This document shows, piece by piece, positions 14,593 to 23,001 of a stretch of DNA of 64,000 bases. This DNA is from Halorientalis sp. LT38. GTDB taxonomy: Archaea > Halobacteriota > Halobacteria > Halobacteriales > Haloarculaceae. The translations under genes and the position numbers were made by a program. Positions within the stretch are counted from its first letter, which is position 1. Each line of letters opens with the position of its first letter. Location of the stretch: contig NZ_JAYEZN010000001.1 in NCBI RefSeq assembly GCF_037031225.1, forward strand, positions 2,852,001-2,916,000. The letters are read 5' to 3'. The notes beneath the pieces were generated by a model that was not told where the DNA came from, did not search any database, and worked only from the letters and a program-made list of their open reading frames with translations.

Positions 14593-14909
14593 CGCCGACC
14601 TGTCTGGAAGCCGACGCTGGTAGGGACTCGCAATTCGTTCGCTTCGAACGTGTCCACACAGCCGGACGTGCGTACGGCGGCATAAGTCGACCTTATCACC
14701 CGCGTTCGACCGCCTATGGACGTGCTTACGCGGACGCCGAGATGCGTGTTCGCCGACCTGTACCGAATCGACGTTATGTGGTGCTATTTCGTCCCATACC
14801 GGTCGTTAATGGAAGTTTTTACTCGATAGTAAGTAAGGCTTATACACGTTACTCCGCTCGGGTCGGATATGGTTCTCTTCCAGTCTGCTTCGGACAGCGG
14901 TGATCGACG
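14593..14909. other. 317-bp intergenic region, AT-richer, promoter-like
   Basis: No convincing gene is seen here. GC content falls sharply toward 14810-14860, where the words taatggaagtttttactcg and aggcttatacacg lie (ttatac about 14838-14845). This TATA-like word is about 70 nt before the ATG at 14910, so a leadered transcript is possible. Short open frames have no family resemblance. Confidence 0.4.
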
Positions 14910-15215
14910 ATGATGTGGCAAGATATCGTCTTCCTCGGTGGCAGCGTCTTCTCGCTGGTCGTACTGGTGCCGACCCTGAAAGACCGGATGGCCAACGTCC
15001 CGTTAGGCACGTCCATCCCCTCCGCGTCCCTGGGGATCGTCTACGGCGTGACCTTCTTCACCATGGGGATGACGATGTCGGCGGTCGGGTCACTCACGAC
15101 CGGCGTAATGTGGAGCTTGATCGCCGCGCTGCGTTCGCCGCACCCCTACCGGGACCAGTTGAGCGCGCAGGTGCGCGAGTCGGCCACGCATCGCGGGCCG
15201 CAGAACGCGGACTGA
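14910..15215 (+). CDS. Small membrane protein, haloarchaeal conserved
   Basis: A 101-residue protein beginning MMWQDIVFLGGSVFSLVVLV. Two hydrophobic helices are visible, about residues 6-24 and 43-66 (LGIVYGVTFFTMGMTM and onward), separated by a short TLKDRMANVPLGTSIPSASL loop that is highly patterned and resembles conserved haloarchaeal proteins I have seen. A charged C-terminal tail follows. Function is unknown. It is preceded by an AT-rich promoter region and is convergent with the ABC permease gene. Confidence 0.7.
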   Translation: MMWQDIVFLGGSVFSLVVLVPTLKDRMANVPLGTSIPSASLGIVYGVTFFTMGMTMSAVGSLTTGVMWSLIAALRSPHPYRDQLSAQVRESATHRGPQNAD

Positions 15216-15252
15216 ATTCGGGTCGGTCGAGCGCAGGCGACGCGTCCGCGGG

Positions 15253-16161
15253 TCAGATGTCCATTCGCTGGAACTGCACGAGAGCGACGCCGAGTAACCC
15301 GAACGTCAGGAACAGACAGAGTGCGAGCGACACGCTCGGGTCGACGTGGCCCACCAGTTCGAGCGAGCCCTCGAGGGACCCCTGCTCCTCGGGGACCTCG
15401 TAAACGCCCGTCCAGAACCCGAGTTGGGCCTGTACCTCGACGGGCATCGGTTCTCCTGTCGCATCGAGGAGCAGGGTGTAGACGTTCCCGAGGTGATAGC
15501 CGAGGTCGATGGCGTACAGTGAGTAGTCCTCGTAGATGTCGCCGGGGAAGACACGGGCGACGAACAGCGCGAAGAAGAGCGCGGGAAAGATCGCGGTCAG
15601 CGCGGCGGTCTGGAGCCGTTTGCGAGTGAACACGCCGGCCGCGATGCCGGCGGCACTGACCAGCGCACAGACCAGAAGCGCGTACAGGGCGGTTCCGGGA
15701 AGCACGGCGAAGACGCCGCCGTGGATCGCCGCGGCGCTGAACCCGCCCATCCGGAAGACCGCGACTGCCACGAGGAGTAGACTCGCGACGCCGATGGCGA
15801 ACAGGTAGGCGACGTTGGCGACGAAAGTCGCAATCAGCACCTCCCATCGCCGGACCGGTTTGCTCAAGAGCAGATCGAGCGTCCCGCGCTCGGCCTCCGT
15901 GGCGAGCGTGAGCGCGACGAAGAGGGTGCCGGCAGCGAGCAACGCGATGCCGACGCCCCAGAACCAGGCCAGGCTGGTGTAGACGGAGAGCAGTTCCACC
16001 TCCTGTTCGCCGAGTGACAACGTGTTGATGGCGTCGGGCATCTCGCCCGTGAACCCGAGCGCGAGGAACCAGAGCACCGTGGAGAAAGCCAGCAGGTACG
16101 CCAGCAGGAGCTTCGGGTTCGAGAGGTCACCGATCGTCTTCCGGAAGACGGCGAGGAACAC
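15253..16161 (-). CDS. ABC transporter permease, NosY-like
   Basis: A 302-residue permease with GTG start at 16159-16161 (VFLAVFRKTIGDLSNPKLLL). It has about six transmembrane segments, and the text ATEAERGTLDLLLSKPVRRWEVLIATF, which is typical of ABC-2/NosY-type permeases where the enzyme couples to the ATPase. A periplasmic-side loop (VFPGDIYEDYSLYAIDLGYH to about EVPEEQG) lies between the last helices. The start codon is one base from the stop of the ATPase gene, so ATPase, permease and the upstream protease-like gene form one operon. Confidence 0.88.
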   Translation of the reverse strand: MFLAVFRKTIGDLSNPKLLLAYLLAFSTVLWFLALGFTGEMPDAINTLSLGEQEVELLSVYTSLAWFWGVGIALLAAGTLFVALTLATEAERGTLDLLLSKPVRRWEVLIATFVANVAYLFAIGVASLLLVAVAVFRMGGFSAAAIHGGVFAVLPGTALYALLVCALVSAAGIAAGVFTRKRLQTAALTAIFPALFFALFVARVFPGDIYEDYSLYAIDLGYHLGNVYTLLLDATGEPMPVEVQAQLGFWTGVYEVPEEQGSLEGSLELVGHVDPSVSLALCLFLTFGLLGVALVQFQRMDI

Positions 16162-16162
16162 G

Positions 16163-17080
16163 TCAGGCCTCCCCCTCCTCGAGGATATCGAGGAACCGCT
16201 CTTCGAGACCGCCCTGGCGGGCCATCGAGTGCAACCCGAGGGCGGCGTCACTGAGTACCTCCGGGAGAGAGACGGTGAAGGCCGCGGGGTCGGCGACCGT
16301 GACCACGACGGCTCCCCCGCCGTCGCGGTCGACTCGCTCGACGCAGTCCCGAGCCGCGAGCAGATCAGCCAGGCGATCGTTGTCCGAGGCGTCGACGACG
16401 TACCGATCGGCCGCCGTCGCGGAGAGCACCTCTTCGAGGGGTCCCGAGGTCACGACCCGTCCCTCCTTGAGGACGGTGACGGTGTCGATGAACTGCTCGA
16501 GTTCGGTGAGGACGTGGCTGCTCACGAAGACCGTCGTCCCCTCGTCGGTCAGGCTCTCGAGGGCGTCGATGATCATCGCGCGGCCCTCCGGGTCCAGCGC
16601 CGCCGTCGGTTCGTCGAGAATCAGCAGCTCCGGATCGGCGAGCATCGCCTGCCCGACGGCCAGTTTCCGCAGCATCCCGCCGCTGTACCCGCCGACGGCT
16701 TGGTCCGCCGCGTCGTCGAGGTCGAGCCACTCGAGGAGTTCGTCGGCCCGCTCGCGCGCCGAGCCGTCGACGCCCGAGAGCTCGCTCATGTAGACGAGGT
16801 AGTCCCGGCCGGTCATCGACTCGTAGAACTCCGGATTCTGCGGGGCGTACCCGACGTTTCGCCTGGCCGCGAGCGTTCCGGCCGGCTCGCCGTCGATGGT
16901 GGCCTCCCCGCTCGTCGGTGTGACCAGCCCCACGAGCATCTGCATCGTGGTGGTCTTGCCGGCCCCGTTGTGCCCGACGAAGCCGTGAATCTCACCGCGT
17001 TCGACCGCCAGGTCGATCCCGTCGACGGCCGTCACGTCGTCGTACTCCTTCGTCAGATCGGTCGTCTCTATCATGCTCAT
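16163..17080 (-). CDS. ABC transporter ATP-binding protein, NosF-like
   Basis: A 305-residue ATPase with ATG at 17078-17080 (MSMIETTDLTKEYDDVTAVDG); an ATG two codons later is an alternative. Walker A is GHNGAGKTTTMQML, the Q-loop is YAPQNPEFYESMT, the signature motif is GGYSGGMLRKLAVGQAML (one residue off LSGG), Walker B is LLILDEPTAALDPEG, and the switch His is in FVSSHVLTELEQF. The C-terminal 90 residues are an accessory domain seen in DrrA/NosF-type ATPases. It pairs with the permease downstream; the substrate is unknown. Confidence 0.92.
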   Translation of the reverse strand: MSMIETTDLTKEYDDVTAVDGIDLAVERGEIHGFVGHNGAGKTTTMQMLVGLVTPTSGEATIDGEPAGTLAARRNVGYAPQNPEFYESMTGRDYLVYMSELSGVDGSARERADELLEWLDLDDAADQAVGGYSGGMLRKLAVGQAMLADPELLILDEPTAALDPEGRAMIIDALESLTDEGTTVFVSSHVLTELEQFIDTVTVLKEGRVVTSGPLEEVLSATAADRYVVDASDNDRLADLLAARDCVERVDRDGGGAVVVTVADPAAFTVSLPEVLSDAALGLHSMARQGGLEERFLDILEEGEA

Positions 17081-17084
17081 GGTC

Positions 17085-19838
17085 TCACCTGAATCGCCGC
17101 CTCCCGTAGGGGTACAACAGCACACCGAGGGCTGCCGCCGTCGCGGCGTACAACAGGAGGTCGGCCGTCGAATCCCCGGGTGGGCTGCCGATCCCTCGCT
17201 CCTCACCGTCCTCGCCCCTGACCGTCGTCGTGCCCTCGACGTCGAGCTCCGTCGCGACGTTCTCGAAACTGTTCCCGAAGACGTCCGCGTCGACGTCGAG
17301 GAGTCGGTCGCCGACGCGCCCGCTGAGGACCACGCCTCGCTCTGCGTCCCGGATCTCGTTTTCCCGGACCAGTGCGTTGACGCTGAAATCCCGCAGCGTG
17401 ACGCCGGTCGCAGCGGCGGCGATCCGGTTGTACTGGACGGTGAGGCTCTTCGTGAACTGCGCGAAGATCCCGTGGTCGGCACCCGAGAGATCCAGGTCCT
17501 GGAGGTGGACGCCGTCGCCGTCGAGGACGCTCACCGCGGCGGTCGCGCCGTCGGCGACGACCTCGATACCCTGGAACCTGACGTAGTGGCTGGTTATTTG
17601 CACCCCGAAGCGCCGCTCCCCGGACCCGCCGCTGGCGACGAGCGTCGGATCGGATCCCTCTTCGGCCGCGACCGTGATTGGCCGGTCGAGAACGAGCGCC
17701 GCCTCGTCGTCGCGGCTCTCCTCGAAGATGGGGACGTCGTAGCGCGACGCCGGGAACGACGCGTCGACGGCCTCGATCTGACGCTCCCAGCGATCACCGG
17801 CCAGTTTCACGAACGTCCCGGGGGCGGCGCTGTCGAGGGCCGCCTGGAGGTCCTCCCCCTCGGCGACCAGCATCGGCCGCTCGTGGACGTGGATCGTGTC
17901 GAGTTCGATCCTGGTCGTGACCGGCTCACCGGGACGCTCGCTCTCCGCCGCGACGCCGACGGTCAGCGGGAGGACACCGCGCGTCCCGTCCGCCACGGCG
18001 ATTTCGATCCTGAGCGTCCGCGTCCCGTCGGCGAGACGCACCGGCCGGCCGAGTTCGGCCGATTCCCCGTCTATCGTCACCGACACCGCCGACGCATCGA
18101 GGGCCACCGGCGACTCGCGGACGAAGACGCCGGCATTGTCTGCGTGCTCGACCTGGAACGCCATCGAGATCGTGTCCCCGGGCTCGAACACGGTCGGCGG
18201 TCGAGCCGTCCGCTGGACGTCCGGACGGCGCTCGGTCTCGAAGGCGAGGTCGCGCCCCGCACCGGGCGCGACCCGCCGCCTGACCGACTCGTACCCGACG
18301 GCCGAGGCGGTGACGGCTGCGTCACCGGGCGGAACCGACAGGGAATATCTCCCCTGGCCGTCGGTCCGGGTCGCGTCCCCGGTCACCGCGGTGACGGCCG
18401 CATTCGCGACCGGTTCGCCCCCGGGGTCGGTCACCGTGCCGGTCACCTCCCGGTTCCGACCCACGAGTTCGGCAGCGGCGGCGGCCGCGTTGACCACCCC
18501 GTGACCGAAGTCGCCGTTCGTCTCCGGGTACTCGTACGGGTCGCCGGGTTGTTCGGCGGTCTCGGTGAGGAGTCGCTGGATCTCGGCGGGTGCGAGATCG
18601 GGATCGAGCGAGCGAAGCAGGGCGACCACGCCGGCGACGTGTGGGGGGCCGTTGCTGTACCCGTTCGTGCGCTGGTGCCCCCCGTCGAACTCCTCGTTGT
18701 CCGGGACCGCTGTGAGTACGTCGTAACCCGCGGTCACCACGTCCGGGACGGTGTAGCGGTCGGGCCAGTTTTCCGGGATCAGATCGCTTCGCCAGTGCCG
18801 CTCGGTCAGGATCTCGCCGCCGTTGCCGTCCCGGAACGGGTCGCGGTCCCGATCGACGGCCCCGACGCTGAGCGCGTGGTAGAAACTCCCCGGCGCGAAG
18901 AAATAGTCGGAGCCGACCGTCGCTGGGACGACCACTGTTCCGGCCGCGATGGCGTTCGCGATCGGTTCGATCGCCTCGTGTTCGAGCGGGCCGAACTCGA
19001 AGCTCATCGAGACCACGTCGGCGTCCTTCTCGACGGCCCACTCGAGTGCGGCGATCGTCGAGGCGAAGATACCATCCTGACTCTGCCGGGCGACGATCAG
19101 TTCGGCGTCCGGGGCGACGCCGATCTGCGTCCCGCTCGCGTCCCCGCCGACGGCGAGACTGCTCATGCCCGTCCCGTGGCCGTGCGGATCGTGCGGATCG
19201 CTGTCCACGCGCTCGCCCTCGGCGTCGAATTCGGCCCACGCGGCCAGGTCGATGTCGGGATGGGCGGCGTCGACGCCCGTGTCGATGACGGCGACCCGGG
19301 CCCCTTCGCCTCGCGTCTCGAACCGGTCCCAGACCGCCGGGACGTTCATCATCTCCAGTCCGTAACTGATCCCGTCGTCGGCCTGTCTCGACTCCGAGAC
19401 CGGGCCGTTGGCGGCAGTCGATTTCGGCGCGGGACGCGATCCGCCCCCGGCACCGGTCCGGTGCACTCGATCGACGCCGTCGATTGCGGCCAGATCCGCG
19501 AACGCGGCCCGATCCGTGTCGACCCTGACCAGGACGGCGTTCGCAAGCCAGAACCGTCGCCGGAGCTCCATCCCGGGCGTGTCCCGGACGTAGTCGACGA
19601 CCCGCTGCTGTGTGCGACTGGCACGGTCCCTGAGCGTCCGTACGACCTCGCCTCGCTCGCCCCGAGAGTCAGTGTCTGACACGGCTTCGAGGCGAACGAC
19701 GGCGTCGACCCGTCCGGACTTCGCGGCCAGATCCGGGTCGACGGTCGCCCCGCCCGTCCCGGTTGCACCGACCGCGGCTGCCGTTCCGCCCGCAGCGGCC
19801 AGAAAGTCGCGTCTGCCGACAGCGGTGGCCTCGTCCAT
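17085..19838 (-). CDS. Secreted S8 subtilisin-like protein fused to NosD-like beta-helix, Tat-exported
   Basis: A 917-residue chimera. A Tat signal (VGRRDFLAAAGG) is followed by a propeptide-like region (45-130), a subtilisin domain (about 155-430), a carboxypeptidase-regulatory/PEGA-like beta domain (about 440-500), a further beta domain, a right-handed beta-helix region of NosD type (about 640-870: HYVRFQGIEVVADGATA, GVHLQDLDLSGADHGIFAQF, LTVQYNRIAAAATGVTLRDF), and a C-terminal membrane helix with a basic tail (YAATAAALGVLLYPYGRRRF). Triad candidates are Asp186 (VAVIDTGVD), His221 (DPHGHGTG) and Ser395 in GYSNGPPHVAG, which replaces the usual GTSMAxPHVAG. The oxyanion Asn position reads PATVGS, so no Asn is seen. 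It heads an operon with NosF- and NosY-like genes. Confidence 0.85.
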   Translation of the reverse strand: MDEATAVGRRDFLAAAGGTAAAVGATGTGGATVDPDLAAKSGRVDAVVRLEAVSDTDSRGERGEVVRTLRDRASRTQQRVVDYVRDTPGMELRRRFWLANAVLVRVDTDRAAFADLAAIDGVDRVHRTGAGGGSRPAPKSTAANGPVSESRQADDGISYGLEMMNVPAVWDRFETRGEGARVAVIDTGVDAAHPDIDLAAWAEFDAEGERVDSDPHDPHGHGTGMSSLAVGGDASGTQIGVAPDAELIVARQSQDGIFASTIAALEWAVEKDADVVSMSFEFGPLEHEAIEPIANAIAAGTVVVPATVGSDYFFAPGSFYHALSVGAVDRDRDPFRDGNGGEILTERHWRSDLIPENWPDRYTVPDVVTAGYDVLTAVPDNEEFDGGHQRTNGYSNGPPHVAGVVALLRSLDPDLAPAEIQRLLTETAEQPGDPYEYPETNGDFGHGVVNAAAAAAELVGRNREVTGTVTDPGGEPVANAAVTAVTGDATRTDGQGRYSLSVPPGDAAVTASAVGYESVRRRVAPGAGRDLAFETERRPDVQRTARPPTVFEPGDTISMAFQVEHADNAGVFVRESPVALDASAVSVTIDGESAELGRPVRLADGTRTLRIEIAVADGTRGVLPLTVGVAAESERPGEPVTTRIELDTIHVHERPMLVAEGEDLQAALDSAAPGTFVKLAGDRWERQIEAVDASFPASRYDVPIFEESRDDEAALVLDRPITVAAEEGSDPTLVASGGSGERRFGVQITSHYVRFQGIEVVADGATAAVSVLDGDGVHLQDLDLSGADHGIFAQFTKSLTVQYNRIAAAATGVTLRDFSVNALVRENEIRDAERGVVLSGRVGDRLLDVDADVFGNSFENVATELDVEGTTTVRGEDGEERGIGSPPGDSTADLLLYAATAAALGVLLYPYGRRRFR

Positions 19839-19973
19839 ACCTCTGGCCGTGGGTAGTCTAAATGATAAATATTGATCCTGTTACGAATCGATAATACGGC
19901 AGCCCGCGTCGGACGACGCCCGGCAGGCGCGAGCGCAGATCGGTACCGCTTCGCGACGGAACCGAGGACTGGC

Positions 19974-19982
19974 AGTTTATAT
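19974..19982 (+). promoter_or_regulatory. TATA box of the DUF6293 gene
   Basis: The word gtttatatg is centred about 29 nt before the ATG at 20007, the spacing of a leaderless haloarchaeal promoter. In the divergent direction aatatttatca near 19866-19875 sits about 30 nt from the protease gene start. Confidence 0.55.
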
Positions 19983-20006
19983 GGCCGCCGGTCCCCACGT
20001 CTCCGT

Positions 20007-20948
20007 ATGCAGACCCACATCGTCCCGGTCGGGTTCGACTACGACCGGCTGATCGCGCCGCTGGTCCGCGAGCGGCTGGACGTGGACCGGGTCGTCCTGC
20101 TGGAGGGGGCCGTGGGGAGCGAGGCCAACGTCGAGTACTCGCGCAACCTCGCGGAGAAACTGGAGAAGGACTTCCGGAACCTGCTGGGGGCCGAGACCGA
20201 ACGGGTCGTCGTCGAGGACGTCTACGACTACGACACGGCCTTCGAGCAGGCCTACAGCCTGATCATGAGCGAACTCGACCGGGGTCGCGAGGACGGGGCC
20301 GACGACGCCGGCGGCAGCGAGATCTGGGTCAACATCTCCGCGATGCCCCGCACCGTCTCCTTCGCCTTTGCCACCGCGGCCCACTCGATCATGGTCGAGC
20401 GCCAGGAGGACCGCGACCGCATCCACACCTACTACACGGTCCCGGAGAAGTACCTCGAGACCGAACTCGCCGAGGAACTGCGCTGCCAGATCGACCTGCT
20501 CTCGGATCTGGGCGAGGACGTCGACGACGACAGGGTCACCGAGCGGCTGGAGAGCGCCCGGAACCTGCTCGACGAGTTCGACGAGCGTGGGACGACCATC
20601 GGTGCGAAGGAGATCGACGGCAGTCACGTCGTCGAGCTCCCAGTGGCTTCCTTCTCGAACGTCAAGCCCTTCGAGGAGATCATCCTCTTCACGCTGGGAG
20701 AGCACGGCGAGTTCGAGTCGGTGTCGGAGCTGGCGCAGGAACTGGCGCGTGAGCTGGGCGAGGAGTACTCGGACAGTTTCCGGTCGAAGGTGATCTACAA
20801 CGTGGATCGGCTGGGGCCGGGTGGGAAAGGGTACATCGAGCAGGAGGAGCACGGGAAGTCGTATCGGACGCGGTTGTCACGCATCGGGGAGTTGTGGGTC
20901 AGGGCGCATGCGGATAGCGAGCCCGAACGAAGTGAGGGCTCGTTCTAG
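20007..20948 (+). CDS. DUF6293 / HFX_2341-type regulator (Rossmann-like sensor plus wHTH)
   Basis: A 313-residue cytosolic protein starting MQTHIVPVGFDYDRLIAPLV. The N-terminal half is alpha-beta: strands VVLLEGAVGSEANVEY, RVVVEDVYDYDT, and EIWVNISAMPRTVSFAFATA, the last being characteristic of this haloarchaeal family and reminiscent of CARF-like Rossmann sensors. The C-terminal third looks like a winged helix (EIILFTLGEHGEFESVSELAQELA). The likely role is a ligand-sensing transcription factor, which is inference. The final residues (EPERSEGSF) are encoded by the first hairpin of the repeat element at 20918, so the tail seems to be repeat-derived. Confidence 0.75.
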   Translation: MQTHIVPVGFDYDRLIAPLVRERLDVDRVVLLEGAVGSEANVEYSRNLAEKLEKDFRNLLGAETERVVVEDVYDYDTAFEQAYSLIMSELDRGREDGADDAGGSEIWVNISAMPRTVSFAFATAAHSIMVERQEDRDRIHTYYTVPEKYLETELAEELRCQIDLLSDLGEDVDDDRVTERLESARNLLDEFDERGTTIGAKEIDGSHVVELPVASFSNVKPFEEIILFTLGEHGEFESVSELAQELARELGEEYSDSFRSKVIYNVDRLGPGGKGYIEQEEHGKSYRTRLSRIGELWVRAHADSEPERSEGSF

Positions 20949-21001
20949 CGAACGGCGACCGCAGGGAGCCGTGAGCAGCGAGGACGAGCGAAGCGAGTCC
21001 T
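20918..21001 (+). repeat. Three-hairpin 3'-end element, copy 2
   Basis: Plus-strand counterpart of the element at 2435-2525. The hairpins are 20918-20942 (stem cgagccc/gggctcg, loop gaacgaagtga), about 20953-20971 (stem cggc/gccg, loop gaccgcaggga) and 20981-21001 (stem aggac/gtcct, loop gagcgaagcga). The first overlaps the 3' end of the DUF6293 gene, whose TAG is at 20946-20948. Between the first and third hairpins the text gcgaacggcga...gagccgtgagcagcgag is nearly the same in both copies. Confidence 0.75.
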
Positions 21002-21022
21002 GGTTATAGCGAACAGTCCTGA

Positions 21023-21787
21023 TCACCCGGTAAGCTCGGCTTTCTTCGCGCGCGTGGCGGTCGCGAGGAAGACGGCGAGGACGGTCAACACGACGGCGCC
21101 GGCGGCGGCCTGGTCGTGGGCGGCCAGCGAGTGGTCGAAGCCGCCGACGACCTGTTCCGCGCGCAGGAGGGTGTGGTGGGGGTCGCCGACGATGGGGACG
21201 AAGTAGTCGACGACGTCGTTGAGCGTGTACCAGGCGGTTGCGAGGGCGATGGCCCAGATGGGGAAGTCGCTGTAGCGATGGATCAGGAAGGCTTCGACGG
21301 CCATCAGGGCGTGGCTCCAGATCAGGAAGTGGTACATCAGCGGGTTCAGGTCGCCCAGGCCGTTGACGAGCAACTGGACGAACGGGGTCCAGAGGCCGAG
21401 TTTGATGCAGCCGAAGAAGGCCAGGACGTGGAGCCACTCGGCCTGCCAGTCGAGCCGCCAGGCGATCAGCGAGAGGCCGATGAATCCGGTGGCGACGGGG
21501 CTGTCGGGGACGAAGAGCCACATCTCCGGGGGCGTCAGTGCGAACTGGCCGGCGAAGAGGGGGTCGGTGAAGGGCCAGGGGTGGAAGCCGTAGTACCAGA
21601 ATCCGAAGGCGGTGCCGAGCAGGTTGACGATGGCGATGGGCCAGGCCAGGCGGAGGGCGGCGTCCTCGAGCCAGGCGGGCAGGGGCGCGAGGTAGCGGGG
21701 CAGGGGCTCGCGCTCGGGCAGCGCGGCGTCGAAGTAGCGGGCGATGAAGCCTTCGAGCCGACGACCGAGCCTGGTGACGACCGACAT
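21023..21787 (-). CDS. DUF1405 family membrane protein
   Basis: A 254-residue protein with ATG at 21785-21787 ([20 protein letters not shown]). Six or seven hydrophobic segments are seen: [64 protein letters not shown] and the last helix [15 protein letters not shown]. The motifs [15 protein letters not shown] and LWTPFVQLL, and the [12 protein letters not shown] loop, match the DUF1405 family, known from Bacilli and haloarchaea. Function is unknown. An earlier in-frame ATG would add a Pro-rich stretch and is unlikely. Confidence 0.82.
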   Translation of the reverse strand: MSVVTRLGRRLEGFIARYFDAALPEREPLPRYLAPLPAWLEDAALRLAWPIAIVNLLGTAFGFWYYGFHPWPFTDPLFAGQFALTPPEMWLFVPDSPVATGFIGLSLIAWRLDWQAEWLHVLAFFGCIKLGLWTPFVQLLVNGLGDLNPLMYHFLIWSHALMAVEAFLIHRYSDFPIWAIALATAWYTLNDVVDYFVPIVGDPHHTLLRAEQVVGGFDHSLAAHDQAAAGAVVLTVLAVFLATATRAKKAELTG

Positions 21788-21894
21788 GGCGGGATCGACG
21801 GCCGACTGGGGCAAAACGATACCGGAGCGGGTCGGGGGCTCGCGTCCTTCCGGAAAGGACACGCGTTAAGTGCGTGACGGCCCAACTCGATGGT

Positions 21895-22803
21895 ATGTCA
21901 GAGCCGACCGATCTGGAGGAACTCCGTCGCGGGACCGATCTGGTCAAGCGCGGGTTCGCGAAGATGCAGAAGGGCGGCGTCATCATGGACGTCGTCGACC
22001 CCGAGCAGGCCCGCATCGCCGAGGACGTGGGGGCCGTGGCGGTCATGTCACTGGAGGCCGTCCCCGCGGACATCCGCAAGCGCGGGGGCGTCGCCCGGAT
22101 GGCCGACCCCGCCGACGTCGAGGAGATCATCGACGAGGTGTCGATCCCGGTGATGGGCAAGTCCCGCATCGGCCACACGAAGGAGGCCCAGATCCTCGAG
22201 GCGACGGGCGTCGACATGATCGACGAAAGCGAGGTACTCACCCCCGCCGACGACCGCTTCCACATCGACAAGCGCGAGTTCACGTCCCCGTTCGTCTGCG
22301 GCGCGCGGAACCTCGGTGAGGCCCTGCGCCGGATCCACGAGGGCGCGGCGATGATCCGGACCAAGGGCGAAGCCGGGACGGGCGACGTCAACCAGGCCGT
22401 CCACCACCAGCGCAACATCAAGGGCGCGATCCGCGAACTCGAAGGGGCGAGTCACGAGGAGCGAGAGGCGTGGGCCCGCGAGAACGACGCGCCGATCGAC
22501 CTGGTTCACGAGACCGCGGAGATGGGCCGGCTGCCGGTCGTGAACTTCGCCGCGGGCGGCATCGCGACGCCCGCCGACGCGGCGCTGATGATGCACCACG
22601 GCTGCGACGGCATCTTCGTCGGCTCCGGTATCTTCGGCGCGGAAGACCCCGAGGCGATGGGCACCGCCGTCGTCGAGGCCGTCAACAACTGGGACGACCC
22701 CGAGAAACTGGCCGAGATCTCCTCGAACATCGGCTCGGGGATGAAGGGCGACGCCAGCGCGGACCTCCCCGAGGAGGAGAAACTGCAGGGCCGGGGCGTC
22801 TGA
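21895..22803 (+). CDS. pdxS: Pyridoxal 5'-phosphate synthase lyase subunit
   Basis: A 302-residue PdxS (Pdx1), which makes PLP from ribose 5-phosphate, glyceraldehyde 3-phosphate and ammonia. It begins [20 protein letters not shown]. The conserved Asp (MDVVDPEQA, Asp32), Lys89 in [10 protein letters not shown], and the loop [16 protein letters not shown] are all present, as is the C-terminal [13 protein letters not shown]. The glutaminase subunit PdxT is not in the window. A TATA-like gcgttaagtg at 21862-21871 sits about 28 nt before the start, so the mRNA is probably leaderless. Confidence 0.96.
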   Translation: MSEPTDLEELRRGTDLVKRGFAKMQKGGVIMDVVDPEQARIAEDVGAVAVMSLEAVPADIRKRGGVARMADPADVEEIIDEVSIPVMGKSRIGHTKEAQILEATGVDMIDESEVLTPADDRFHIDKREFTSPFVCGARNLGEALRRIHEGAAMIRTKGEAGTGDVNQAVHHQRNIKGAIRELEGASHEEREAWARENDAPIDLVHETAEMGRLPVVNFAAGGIATPADAALMMHHGCDGIFVGSGIFGAEDPEAMGTAVVEAVNNWDDPEKLAEISSNIGSGMKGDASADLPEEEKLQGRGV

Positions 22804-23001
22804 GCAGACACTCGGAACCCACTCTCTCGACTGTTTTATCGACTGACACGTTCACATTCCCTCGAAGGCAGGTACGATTCGGACCCTCACGACGGCACGT
22901 TTAAACGCCCGGTCAATAGGCGCAGAATACTTTTTAAGACGACTTCGGAAGTTGTGCCCAGAGAGCCACGTCGCTGGGGGGCGTGCGGGGCAGATGGGAC
23001 C

